Part shown: positions 34,714-43,318 of the stretch, in pieces
Layout: every line of letters begins with the position of its first letter
Position numbering within the stretch: the stretch's first letter is position 1
Source: Streptomyces sp. NBC_00358
GTDB lineage: Bacteria > Actinomycetota > Actinomycetes > Streptomycetales > Streptomycetaceae
Assembly: GCF_036099295.1 (NCBI RefSeq)
Contig: NZ_CP107976.1
Span: forward strand, 6,138,001 to 6,202,000
Direction: 5' to 3'
Length of the DNA stretch: 64,000 nucleotides
Notes under the pieces: model-generated
Told to the model about the DNA's origin: nothing
Seen by the model: only the letters and a program-made list of their open reading frames with translations
Databases searched by the model: none
Position numbers and translations under genes: made by a program

Positions 34714-37700
34714 ATGCTCGAGCCGACCGAACCCACCGAGGGTTCCGACACCAACAACACCCCCAGCGACACCCTGCCGCCGCGGCGCCGCCGCCGTGCG
34801 GCGTCGCGTCCCGCCGGTCCGCCGGCCGCCGCCTCCGGGGCCGCGGCCGAGACCACCGCGTCGGCCATACCGGCCGTGGCGTCCGCCGATCTCACGGCGG
34901 AGGAGGCCCCCGCACGGACCGCGACCTCGGTGAACACCGAGGCCGACGAGACGGACGAGGCCGACGAGGTTGTCGAGACGGCCGCGGTCGAAGAGGCCGA
35001 GGAGACTCCGGCCGAGGCCGCCGTCGCCACGGAAACCGACGAAGCCGCACCGCGCCGTACGCGTCGCCGTGCCACCCGCCGTGCCTCCGCCCCCGCCGGC
35101 GCGCCCACCGGGGCCCCGGCCGCCGAGGTCGCCGAGACGGTGGTGCCCGCCGCCGAACCCGAGGCCGAGCCCGTCGAGGAGGCCCCGGCCGCGGTCGAGG
35201 AGACCGCGCCCGCCGGCCGTACCCGCCGCCGTGCCACCCGCCGGGTCTCCGCGCCCACCGGCGCCCCCGCCGCGGCCGAGGCCGTCGAGGCCGTGACGAC
35301 CGTCGCCGAGCCGGTGGCCGCCCCCGTCGAGGCCGAGGCCCCCGTGGCCGAACCCGTCACCGAAGAGGCCGCCCCGCGCCGTGCCACCCGCCGTCGCGCC
35401 ACCCGGCGCGTCTCCGCGCCAGCCGGCGCGCCCGAGGGCGACACCGCCGACGAGCGTGTGGAGGCGCCCGTGACCAGCGAGAACACGCCCGAGGAGGCCG
35501 CGCGTCCGGAGGCCGTCGAGGCTGAGGCCGCGCAGAGCGAGGAGGGCGGCCCGCGCCGCTCCCGTCGCCGCGCCACCCGCAAGGCCGCCGTCGGTTTCTC
35601 GGCGCCCGCGCCGAAGGAGACCGAGGAGTCCTCGCGGCGCCCCGGCCGTCCGGCCGTCGCCGTCTTCCAGGCGCCGGTGTTCACCGAGCCGATGTTCCAG
35701 ACGCCCGAGCGGGCCGCCGCCGCGGCTGCCGCCGAGGCCGCCGAGGAAGCCGCCGAGACCGTCCGGACCCCCGAGCCGGCCGAGGCCGTCGAGGAACCGA
35801 CCGCCGGGCGCCGGCGCCGCCGTCGCCGGGGCGTCGAGGACGAGCCGGTGACCGTGGCCGCCGAGCCCGAGGAGCCCGAGGAGCCCGAGGCGGCCGCCGA
35901 GGACACCGAGGACGCGGAGGACGCCGATGAGGCCGAGGACGCGGTCGAGGGTGACGAGGGCGAGGAGGAGTCCGCGGGCTCCCGTCGCCGTCGTCGTCGG
36001 GGTGGCCGTCGCCGTCGCCGTGGCGAGTCCGCCGACTCGGACAGCGAGGCCGGCGAGGACGAGTACGCCGCCGAGCAGGCCGCGCAGGACGCCGAGGACA
36101 CCGCTGAGCAGGCCGAGGAGGACGCCGAGGAGGCCGACGAGCGCGAGGAGGCCGGCGGCTCCAGCAGCAGCCGTCGCCGTCGCCGTCGCCGTCGTCGCGC
36201 CGGTGACTCCGGTGGCGACGCCGAGCCCAGCGAGAACGACCCCGAGCGCACCGTCGTCAAGGTCCGCGAGCCGCGCGGCCGGCGCGAGGAGCAGCAGCCT
36301 TCGGACGAGGTGCAGTCCATCAAGGGCTCGACCCGTCTGGAAGCCAAGAAGCAGCGCCGCCGCGAAGGACGCGAGCAGGGCCGTCGCCGGGTTCCGATCA
36401 TCACGGAGGCCGAGTTCCTGGCCCGCCGCGAGGCCGTCGAGCGGGTGATGGTCGTCCGCCAGAGCGGCGAGCGCACCCAGATCGGCGTCCTCGAGGACAA
36501 CGTGCTCGTCGAGCACTACGTCAACAAGGAGCAGGCGACCTCGTACGTCGGCAACGTCTACCTGGGCAAGGTCCAGAACGTGCTGCCGTCGATGGAGGCT
36601 GCCTTCATCGACATCGGCAAGGGCCGCAACGCGGTCCTGTACGCCGGTGAGGTCAACTTCGAGGCGCTCGGCATGGCCAACGGGCCGCGCCGCATCGAGT
36701 CCGCCCTCAAGTCCGGCCAGTCGGTCCTCGTGCAGGTCACCAAGGACCCGATCGGCCACAAGGGCGCGCGTCTGACCAGCCAGGTCTCCCTGCCGGGCCG
36801 CTACCTCGTGTACGTGCCCGAGGGCTCGATGACCGGCATCAGCCGCAAGCTGCCCGACACCGAGCGCGCGCGCCTGAAGACCATCCTCAAGAAGATCGTC
36901 CCCGAGGACGCGGGTGTCATCGTGCGCACCGCCGCCGAGGGCGCGAGCGAGGACGAGTTGCGCCGTGACGTCGAGCGTCTGCAGTCGCAGTGGGAGGACA
37001 TCCAGAAGAAGGCGAAGAGCGGCAACGCTCCGACCCTGCTCTACGGCGAGCCGGACATGACCGTCCGTGTCGTCCGCGACATCTTCAACGAGGACTTCAC
37101 CAAGGTCATCGTCAGCGGTGACGAGGCGTGGGAGACCATCCACGGCTACGTCTCCCACGTGGCGCCCGACCTGACCGGCCGGCTGTCGAGGTGGACCTCC
37201 GAGGTCGACGTCTTCGCCACGTACCGGATCGACGAGCAGCTCATGAAGGCACTGGACCGCAAGGTCTGGCTGCCCAGCGGCGGTTCGCTGGTGATCGACA
37301 AGACCGAGGCCATGATCGTGGTCGACGTCAACACCGGAAAGTTCACCGGTCAGGGCGGCAACCTCGAGGAGACCGTCACCAGGAACAACCTGGAGGCGGC
37401 CGAGGAGATCGTGCGCCAGCTGCGGCTGCGCGACCTCGGCGGCATCGTCGTCATCGACTTCATCGACATGGTCCTGGAGTCCAACCGCGACCTGGTGCTG
37501 CGGCGCCTGCTCGAATGCCTGGGACGCGACCGTACGAAGCACCAGGTGGCCGAGGTGACCTCGCTGGGCCTCGTGCAGATGACCCGCAAGCGGGTCGGCC
37601 AGGGCCTGCTGGAGTCCTTCTCCGAGACCTGTGTCCACTGCAACGGCCGCGGTGTCATCGTGCACATGGAGCAGCCGACGTCCGTCGGTGGCGGCGGCAA

Positions 37701-38730
37701 GCGCAAGAAGCGCGGCCGTGGCGGTGCCGAGCAGGTCCACGACCACGACCACGAGCACGAGTTCACGCACGAGTCGGAAGAGGAGCCGGAGACCGAGACC
37801 GAGGCCGAGGTGGCCGCCGAGGTCGCCGCGCCGGTCGCGCTCGTCGAGACCGAGTTCCAGCCGGACGAGGAGTTCTACGGCAGTGCCGCCGAGGCGGAGG
37901 CCGCGGCCACCCGGGGCCGTTCGCGGCGCCGGGCCCCCCGTCGCGCGTCCGCCCCGGCGGGTGCGCCGAAGACGGAGGAGCGCGCTCCCCGGAGCAGGCG
38001 CGAGGAGCGGGCCGAGCGGGCTGCCGCCCGGTCCCGTGAGGCAGCCGAGGCCGAGCCGTTCGCGGCCGAGGACCCGGTCGTCGAGGAGCCCGTGTCCGAG
38101 CAGCCGGTCGCCGAGCCGGTGGTCGAGGCTCCGGTCGAGACCGCTCCGGCCCCCGTGGCCGCCGAGGTTCCGGCCGAGGCCGCTCCCCAGGGCCGTACGC
38201 GCCGTCGCGCGACCCGGAAGGTGTCGGCTCCGGCCGGTTCGCCCAGGACGGCCGAGGAGACCGTGGTGACGGTCACGGAGCCGGTCGCGGCGCCCGTCGC
38301 CGAGGCCGCGCCCGAGGTCGCTCCGACGCCCGAGCCGGTGGCCGAGGCCGCCGCCGAGAGCGCCGCGCCGGCCCGTCCGCGTCGCCGTGCCGTGCGCAAG
38401 GCCACCGCGCCCACCGCGTCCGCGGAGGCGGCCGTCGTGGTCGTCCCGTCGGTCGCCGCGGAGCCGGTCGCCGAGCCCGAGGCCGCCGAGGCGGACGTCG
38501 ACGCGGAGGCCCCGGCCGCCACGAAGACGGCCGCCCGCAAGACGGCCAAGAAGGTGACGGCGAAGAAGGCCGCCGCCAAGAAGACCGTCGCGGCCAAGAA
38601 GACGGTCGCCAAGAAGACCACGGCCAAGAAGACGACCGCGAAGAAGGCGGCCGTCAAGTCCACGGCGAAGAAGACCGCGGCGGCTGAGCAGACGCTCTCC
38701 ACCGTCACGGCGTCCACCGACGAGAGCTGA
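34714..38730 (+). CDS. rne: ribonuclease E/G (RNase ES type)
   Basis: Endoribonuclease of mRNA decay and rRNA processing; 1338 residues, close to the size I recall for the S. coelicolor enzyme. The catalytic core is in the middle (about 555-1000). It has an S1 domain (YVGNVYLGKVQNVLPSMEAAFIDIG), the DNase-I-like site with VVDVNTGKFTG and IDFIDM for Mg binding, and the Zn-link CVHC. The ~550-residue N-terminal and ~330-residue C-terminal arms are disordered, with Arg-rich modules and Ala/Glu/Pro filler; the end is Lys/Ala-rich (AKKTTAKK). Start ATG at 34714 follows GGGAGA. It precedes rplU and is closed by a strong terminator. Confidence 0.97.
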   Translation: MLEPTEPTEGSDTNNTPSDTLPPRRRRRAASRPAGPPAAASGAAAETTASAIPAVASADLTAEEAPARTATSVNTEADETDEADEVVETAAVEEAEETPAEAAVATETDEAAPRRTRRRATRRASAPAGAPTGAPAAEVAETVVPAAEPEAEPVEEAPAAVEETAPAGRTRRRATRRVSAPTGAPAAAEAVEAVTTVAEPVAAPVEAEAPVAEPVTEEAAPRRATRRRATRRVSAPAGAPEGDTADERVEAPVTSENTPEEAARPEAVEAEAAQSEEGGPRRSRRRATRKAAVGFSAPAPKETEESSRRPGRPAVAVFQAPVFTEPMFQTPERAAAAAAAEAAEEAAETVRTPEPAEAVEEPTAGRRRRRRRGVEDEPVTVAAEPEEPEEPEAAAEDTEDAEDADEAEDAVEGDEGEEESAGSRRRRRRGGRRRRRGESADSDSEAGEDEYAAEQAAQDAEDTAEQAEEDAEEADEREEAGGSSSSRRRRRRRRRAGDSGGDAEPSENDPERTVVKVREPRGRREEQQPSDEVQSIKGSTRLEAKKQRRREGREQGRRRVPIITEAEFLARREAVERVMVVRQSGERTQIGVLEDNVLVEHYVNKEQATSYVGNVYLGKVQNVLPSMEAAFIDIGKGRNAVLYAGEVNFEALGMANGPRRIESALKSGQSVLVQVTKDPIGHKGARLTSQVSLPGRYLVYVPEGSMTGISRKLPDTERARLKTILKKIVPEDAGVIVRTAAEGASEDELRRDVERLQSQWEDIQKKAKSGNAPTLLYGEPDMTVRVVRDIFNEDFTKVIVSGDEAWETIHGYVSHVAPDLTGRLSRWTSEVDVFATYRIDEQLMKALDRKVWLPSGGSLVIDKTEAMIVVDVNTGKFTGQGGNLEETVTRNNLEAAEEIVRQLRLRDLGGIVVIDFIDMVLESNRDLVLRRLLECLGRDRTKHQVAEVTSLGLVQMTRKRVGQGLLESFSETCVHCNGRGVIVHMEQPTSVGGGGKRKKRGRGGAEQVHDHDHEHEFTHESEEEPETETEAEVAAEVAAPVALVETEFQPDEEFYGSAAEAEAAATRGRSRRRAPRRASAPAGAPKTEERAPRSRREERAERAAARSREAAEAEPFAAEDPVVEEPVSEQPVAEPVVEAPVETAPAPVAAEVPAEAAPQGRTRRRATRKVSAPAGSPRTAEETVVTVTEPVAAPVAEAAPEVAPTPEPVAEAAAESAAPARPRRRAVRKATAPTASAEAAVVVVPSVAAEPVAEPEAAEADVDAEAPAATKTAARKTAKKVTAKKAAAKKTVAAKKTVAKKTTAKKTTAKKAAVKSTAKKTAAAEQTLSTVTASTDES

Positions 38731-38735
38731 GGCTC

Positions 38736-38783
38736 CACGCGTCGTCCCCGGCCCCGCACACGCGGGGCCGGGGACGACGCGTG
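38736..38783 (+). terminator. rne terminator
   Basis: Perfect 22-bp stem (38736-38757 with 38762-38783) and an ACAC loop: the strongest hairpin in the window, 6 bases after the stop codon. Confidence 0.9.
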
Positions 38784-38815
38784 ACCGGTGGCACACCCGC
38801 GGGGCCCGGCCTGGT

Positions 38816-38845
38816 TTGACCCTTTCGGCCGTGGCCCCGTAACCT
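38816..38845 (+). promoter_or_regulatory. rplU-rpmA promoter
   Basis: TTGACC (38816-38821) and TAACCT (38840-38845) with an 18-base spacer, close to the vegetative consensus. Confidence 0.7.
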
Positions 38846-38893
38846 TGACCGTCGGCGTGTCTCCTGACGCGCCGCACCCCCGTAAACCTCTTC

Positions 38894-38931
38894 CTCCCGG
38901 TGTCGGAGCCTCGTGCTCCGCGTTCCGGGAG
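38894..38931 (+). ncRNA. structured rplU leader
   Basis: Two nested stems in the ~145-base leader: outer CTCCCGG / CCGGGAG and inner GGAGC / GCTCC. This could be an L21 autoregulatory site, but it is not one I can match to a known class. Confidence 0.4.
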
Positions 38932-38995
38932 AGGCCGCTCGCGCGAGTCGGCGGCTGGACTGCGGGGTCCCGTTCCGAGCGAAAGAGAGATCCGC

Positions 38996-39316
38996 GTGTA
39001 CGCCATCGTGCGCAGCGGTGGTCGCCAGCACAAGGTTGCTGTCGGCGACATCGTTGAGGTTGACAAGATTCCCACCGCCAAGGTTGGCGACACGGTCGAG
39101 CTCTCGACCCTGCTCGTTGTCGACGGCGAAGCCGTGACGAGCGACCCCTGGGTCCTTGCCGGCATCAAGGTCCAGGCCGAGATCGTGGACCACCACAAGG
39201 GTGTGAAGATCGACATCCTTCGCTACAAGAACAAGACCGGCTACCGCCGTCGTCAGGGCCACCGCCAGCAGTACACGGCGATCAAGGTCACTGAGATCCC
39301 CGCGGCTGCGAAGTAA
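38996..39316 (+). CDS. rplU: 50S ribosomal protein L21
   Basis: 106 residues, the family length. The N-terminus VYAIVRSGGRQHKVAVGDIV, the central DHHKGVKIDILRYKNKTGYRR segment and the RQGHRQQYTAIKVTEI end are diagnostic of bL21. GTG at 38996 was chosen over an upstream in-frame start because it matches the family N-terminus and follows GAAAGAGAG. It is cotranscribed with rpmA, 16 bases downstream. Confidence 0.98.
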   Translation: MYAIVRSGGRQHKVAVGDIVEVDKIPTAKVGDTVELSTLLVVDGEAVTSDPWVLAGIKVQAEIVDHHKGVKIDILRYKNKTGYRRRQGHRQQYTAIKVTEIPAAAK

Positions 39317-39332
39317 GGGTAGGGACTGAGAC

Positions 39333-39587
39333 ATGGCACACAAGAAGGGCGCATCGTCCACTCGGAACGGTCGCGACTCCAACGCTCAGCGGCTCGGTGT
39401 GAAGCGCTTCGGCGGTCAGACCGTCAACGCCGGTGAGATCCTGGTCCGCCAGCGTGGCACCCACTTCCACCCCGGCGTCAGCGTCGGCCGTGGCAAGGAC
39501 GACACGCTGTTCGCGCTGGCCGCCGGTGCGGTCGAGTTCGGCACGCACCGTGGCCGCAAGGTCGTGAACATCGTTCCGGTCGCCTGA
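39333..39587 (+). CDS. rpmA: 50S ribosomal protein L27
   Basis: 84 residues. The N-terminus AHKKGASSTRNGRDSNAQRLGVKRFGG reaches the peptidyl-transferase centre in known ribosomes; there is no cleavable Firmicutes-type leader. The rest (GGQTVNAGEILVRQRGT, HRGRKVVNI) is standard bL27. ATG at 39333. Confidence 0.98.
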   Translation: MAHKKGASSTRNGRDSNAQRLGVKRFGGQTVNAGEILVRQRGTHFHPGVSVGRGKDDTLFALAAGAVEFGTHRGRKVVNIVPVA

Positions 39588-39673
39588 TCGAGTCCCGTCG
39601 AGGCTGATCCGGTTCCACGCGGACCGGGTCGGGTGCCTCGGGGCCCAGGCTCCGTAGAACAGAGTTCCTCGCG

Positions 39674-39712
39674 AGGCGGACCTCACTTCCCCCACGGGAA
39701 GAGGGTCCGCCT
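39674..39712 (+). terminator. rplU-rpmA terminator
   Basis: AGGCGGACC / GGTCCGCCT stem with a 21-base loop, followed by TTCG. It separates rpmA from obg. Confidence 0.65.
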
Positions 39713-39739
39713 TTCGCGTGTTACGCAAGAGACATTCCC

Positions 39740-39796
39740 GTACGTACTGAAGTATCCGAAGTACGTACGCACTGAAGTAACCGATGTAACCGAAGT
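39740..39796 (+). repeat. short direct repeats before obg
   Basis: ACTGAAGTA occurs at 39746-39754 and 39771-39779, each followed by the CCGA block, with TACGTAC palindromes between and a third ACCGAAGT close to the obg ribosome-binding site. They could be regulator-binding sites for obg. Confidence 0.45.
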
Positions 39797-39812
39797 GCTG
39801 GAGGCACCCCAC

Positions 39813-41249
39813 ATGACCACCTTCGTGGACCGCGTCGAGCTGCATGTCGCCGCGGGTAGCGGAGGTCACGGCTGTGCCTCCGTACACCGGGAGAAGTTCA
39901 AGCCGCTAGGCGGCCCGGACGGTGGCAACGGCGGCCGTGGCGGTGACGTGATGCTGGTCGTCGACCAGTCCGTCACCACGCTGCTCGACTATCACCACTC
40001 ACCTCATCGCAAGGCCACCAGCGGCAAGCCCGGCGAGGGCGGCAACCGCTCCGGCAAGGATGGCCAGGACCTGATCCTGCCCGTGCCGGACGGCACGGTC
40101 GTGCTCGACAAGGCGGGCAACGTCCTCGCGGACCTCGTCGGCCAGGGCACCTTGTACGTCGCCGCCGAGGGCGGTCGCGGCGGCCTCGGCAACGCGGCGC
40201 TGTCCTCGGCCCGCCGCAAGGCGCCCGGCTTCGCGCTGCTCGGCGTGCCCGGCGGCCTCCAGGACATCGTCCTGGAGCTGAAGACCGTCGCCGACGTCGC
40301 CCTGGTGGGCTACCCGAGCGCCGGCAAGTCCTCGCTCATCTCGGTCCTGTCCGCCGCCAAGCCGAAGATCGCGGACTACCCGTTCACGACCCTCGTCCCG
40401 AACCTGGGCGTGGTGACCGCGGGCGAGAACGTCTACACCATCGCGGACGTGCCCGGTCTCATCCCCGGCGCGAGCCAGGGCAAGGGCCTCGGCCTGGAGT
40501 TCCTGCGCCATGTGGAGCGGTGCAGCGTGCTCGTCCACGTCCTGGACACGGCCACCCTCGAATCCGAGCGCGACCCGGTCTCCGACCTCGACATCATCGA
40601 GGAGGAGCTGAAGCAGTACGGCGGTCTGGACAACCGTCCGCGCATGGTCGTCCTCAACAAGATCGACGTGCCGGACGGCAAGGACCTGGCGGAGATGGTC
40701 CGCCCCGACCTGGAGCGTCGCGGCTACCGCGTCTTCGAGGTGTCCGCGGTCGCCCACACGGGCCTGAAGGAACTGTCCTTCGCGCTCGCCGAGATGGTCG
40801 CCGCCGCACGCGCCGCGAAGCCCAAGGAGGAGGCGACCCGTATCGTCATCCGCCCGAAGGCGGTCGACGACGCCGGCTTCACCGTGGTGCAGGAGGAGGA
40901 CGGCCTCTTCCGCGTGCGCGGCGAGAAGCCCGAACGCTGGGTGCGCCAGACCGACTTCAACAACGACGAGGCCGTCGGCTACCTCGCCGACCGGCTCAAC
41001 CGTCTCGGTGTCGAGGCGCAGCTGATGAAGGCGGGCGCCCGCTCGGGCGACGGCGTCGCCATCGGCCCCGAGGAGAACGCGGTCGTCTTCGACTGGGAGC
41101 CGACGGTCATGGCCGGTGCGGAGATGCTCGGCCGCCGTGGCGAGGACCACCGCCTCGACGAGCCCCGCCCCGCCGCCCAGCGCCGCCGCGACAAGCAGGC
41201 GGAGCGGGACGAGTCGGAGAAGGAGTACGACGACTTCGAGCCGTTCTAG
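39813..41249 (+). CDS. obg: GTPase Obg/CgtA
   Basis: Essential GTPase that monitors 50S assembly and, in Streptomyces, affects the onset of aerial growth. 478 residues: Gly-rich Obg fold (about 1-159; GGSGGHGCASVHREKF type, GGDGGNGGRGGDV), G domain (about 160-330; G1 GYPSAGKSS, G2 DYPFTTLVPNLG, G3 DVPGLIPGAS, G4 NKID) and OCT domain (about 350-430). A basic/acidic tail ends the protein. ATG at 39813 follows GGAGG at a 9-nt spacing. It has its own promoter region with repeats, downstream of a terminator. Confidence 0.98.
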   Translation: MTTFVDRVELHVAAGSGGHGCASVHREKFKPLGGPDGGNGGRGGDVMLVVDQSVTTLLDYHHSPHRKATSGKPGEGGNRSGKDGQDLILPVPDGTVVLDKAGNVLADLVGQGTLYVAAEGGRGGLGNAALSSARRKAPGFALLGVPGGLQDIVLELKTVADVALVGYPSAGKSSLISVLSAAKPKIADYPFTTLVPNLGVVTAGENVYTIADVPGLIPGASQGKGLGLEFLRHVERCSVLVHVLDTATLESERDPVSDLDIIEEELKQYGGLDNRPRMVVLNKIDVPDGKDLAEMVRPDLERRGYRVFEVSAVAHTGLKELSFALAEMVAAARAAKPKEEATRIVIRPKAVDDAGFTVVQEEDGLFRVRGEKPERWVRQTDFNNDEAVGYLADRLNRLGVEAQLMKAGARSGDGVAIGPEENAVVFDWEPTVMAGAEMLGRRGEDHRLDEPRPAAQRRRDKQAERDESEKEYDDFEPF

Positions 41250-41304
41250 GGCTGTTCCGGGCCTCGCTTCGGCGGTGACCCGAAGGCCGGGCCGGAAGTC
41301 GTAG

Positions 41305-41337
41305 CGGGCGCGGAGAGGATCTTCCTCTCCGCGCCCG
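41305..41337 (+). terminator. obg terminator
   Basis: Perfect 14-bp stem CGGGCGCGGAGAGG and its complement with an ATCTT loop, 55 bases after the stop codon. Confidence 0.85.
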
Positions 41338-41469
41338 ACGCGTTTTCGGCGCCCGGAGCCGATGCCCCCGGGCCGATGGGCCCGAGATGACGTGCCCGGG
41401 CCGGCGTTCGTTCCTCGCCCGCCGCGGGCCCTTCGTCATGGGAATTGAACCGTCACGGCGAGTCGTTCG

Positions 41470-41497
41470 TTGCTCGTGCATTTGTCATGCATACGAT
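41470..41497 (+). promoter_or_regulatory. phoD promoter
   Basis: TTGCTC (41470-41475) and TACGAT (41492-41497) with a 16-base spacer. The 41338-41578 stretch holds no gene, and no convincing PHO box was found in it. Confidence 0.5.
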
Positions 41498-41578
41498 GCG
41501 CCTTGTTCAAGAGGCGGGCTGCCGTGCCGTGCGAGCTTCCTGGTGTCCAAGAGGCAACCGACGCAAGGGAGTTCGCCG

Positions 41579-43129
41579 ATGTCCGGAGCAGTCTCACGCG
41601 ATCGCCGCCGCTTTCTCACCGCCTCGGCCGCCGTGCTCGGCGCCGCCGCCTCCGCCCAGCTCTGGTTGCCCGGTACCGCCCGCGCGGCCGAAACCCCCCT
41701 GCCCGACGGTGTGTTCAGCCTCGGTATCGCCTCCGGGGACCCGCTGCCGGACGCCGTCGTGCTGTGGACCCGGCTCGCCCCCGACCCGCTGAACGGCGGC
41801 GGGATGCCCGACCGCGCGGTGCCGGTCGAGTGGGAGATCGCCGAGGACGCCCGCTTCCGCAAACCCGTCCGCCGCGGCACCGCCCAGGCGCGTCCCGAGT
41901 ACGGCCACAGCGTGCACGTCGATGTCCGCGGGCTGCGCCCGGACCGCGCGTACTGGTACCGCTTCCGCGCCGACGGCCAGGTCTCGCCGACCGGCCGCAC
42001 CCGCACCGCGCCGCACCCCGCCCGCGCGGGCGGCTCGCTCCGCGTCGCGCTCGCCTCCTGCCAGAACTGGCAGAACGGCTACTTCACCCCGTACGCCGAC
42101 ATGCTCGGCCAGGACCCCGACGTCGTCCTGTTCGTCGGCGACTACATCTACGAGTCCTCGCCGTCGGCGACGGCCGTGCGCCGGCACGAGGGCACGGGGG
42201 AGCCGTACACCCTCGTCCAGTACCGCAACCGGTACGCCCAGTACCGCAGCGACCCGCACCTCGCGGCGATGCACGCGAACGCCCCCTGGGTGGTCACCTT
42301 CGACGACCACGAGGTCGACAACGACTTCGCCGGGGAGGTCCCGCAGGACCCGGGCAAACAGACCCACGACGCGTTCGTGGCCCGGCTGACCGCCGCCTAC
42401 CAGGCGTACTACGAGCACATGCCGGTCCGGGCCACCGCGATCCCGGACGGGCCGCACATCCGGATGTACCGGCGGCTCGACTTCGGGCGCCTCGCCCGGC
42501 TGAACGTCCTCGACACCCGCCAGTTCCGCAGCGACCAGGCGATCGGCCAGGAGGGTGCCGGGGATCCCTCGCTCACCATGCTCGGCGCCGGGCAGAAGGA
42601 CTGGCTGCTCCGCGGCCTGCACCACTCGCCGGCCCGCTGGAACCTCGTCGCCTCGCAGATCATGATGGCGGAGACCGACCTCCAGGTGGGCGACGGCAAG
42701 CTCTGGTACTACGACGCCTGGGACGGATACCAGGCCGAACGCAACGCCCTCATGGGGGAGTTCGCCACCGTCCGCAACCCCGTCGTCCTCAGCGGCGACC
42801 GGCACCTCACGATGATCAGCGACCTCAAGGCGGACTTCGCCGACCCGGACTCCGACGCCGTGGGCGCCGAGTTCGTCGGGACGTCGATCTCCAGCGGCGG
42901 CGACCAGGACCAGAGCGCCTTCCACCAGGAGTGGGACGCGCGGATGCCGGACAACCCGCACTGGAAGTTCATCGACGCCCACCGCGGCTACCACCTCTTC
43001 GACATCCGGCGGGACGGCATCGACGCCCAGGTGCGCGCCCCGGAGACGGTGCTGAAGCCGGACGCCGCCTCCAGCACCCTGGCCCGCCTGCGGGTGGAGG
43101 CCGGGGAGCCGGGCGTGCGGCTCGTGTGA
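41579..43129 (+). CDS. phoD: alkaline phosphatase/phosphodiesterase PhoD, Tat-exported
   Basis: 516 residues with a Tat signal (twin-Arg in RDRRRFLTASAAVLG, cleavage after ARA near residue 33). The N-terminal PhoD_N domain spans about 40-140 and the metallophosphatase domain the rest. Metal ligands are visible in FVGDYIYE, TFDDHEVDNDF and SGDRHLTMI, with a Cys in ASCQNW. PhoD enzymes cleave phosphodiesters including teichoic acids, which fits the adjacent teichoic-acid genes. ATG at 41579 follows AAGGGAG at an 8-nt spacing. It has its own promoter after the obg terminator. Confidence 0.95.
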   Translation: MSGAVSRDRRRFLTASAAVLGAAASAQLWLPGTARAAETPLPDGVFSLGIASGDPLPDAVVLWTRLAPDPLNGGGMPDRAVPVEWEIAEDARFRKPVRRGTAQARPEYGHSVHVDVRGLRPDRAYWYRFRADGQVSPTGRTRTAPHPARAGGSLRVALASCQNWQNGYFTPYADMLGQDPDVVLFVGDYIYESSPSATAVRRHEGTGEPYTLVQYRNRYAQYRSDPHLAAMHANAPWVVTFDDHEVDNDFAGEVPQDPGKQTHDAFVARLTAAYQAYYEHMPVRATAIPDGPHIRMYRRLDFGRLARLNVLDTRQFRSDQAIGQEGAGDPSLTMLGAGQKDWLLRGLHHSPARWNLVASQIMMAETDLQVGDGKLWYYDAWDGYQAERNALMGEFATVRNPVVLSGDRHLTMISDLKADFADPDSDAVGAEFVGTSISSGGDQDQSAFHQEWDARMPDNPHWKFIDAHRGYHLFDIRRDGIDAQVRAPETVLKPDAASSTLARLRVEAGEPGVRLV

Positions 43130-43251
43130 TCCGGGCGCGGCGGCCCACCGGCGTACGGCCTCGCCCTGCCGTGCCCCGTCCCGCCATGCCCTGTCCCGCC
43201 ATGCCGCGCCGCGCCCGCCCCGCTGCGCGCCGTCCCCGAGCGGAGAACCCC

Positions 43252-43269
43252 GGGACTCACTGGAGTCCC
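43252..43269 (+). terminator. hairpin after phoD
   Basis: 7-bp stem GGGACTC / GAGTCCC with a 4-base loop, 120 bases past the stop. The preceding stretch has two copies of GTCCCGCCATGCC. Confidence 0.45.
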
Positions 43270-43318
43270 AGGGCATTCTCAGGTTGTGCTCAGCAACCGT
43301 CCTTAACGTCCTCTCACC

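Noticed and set aside
33580..39216. A 1878-residue open frame on the minus strand opposite rne, rplU and TIGR03936
   Set aside because: Its Gly/Leu/Arg-repetitive translation is the mirror of the biased codons of rne. It crosses three well-supported genes and has no domain of its own.
41338..41578. PHO boxes upstream of phoD
   Set aside because: GTTC-like words occur, but not as adjacent 11-base repeats matching the PhoP unit.
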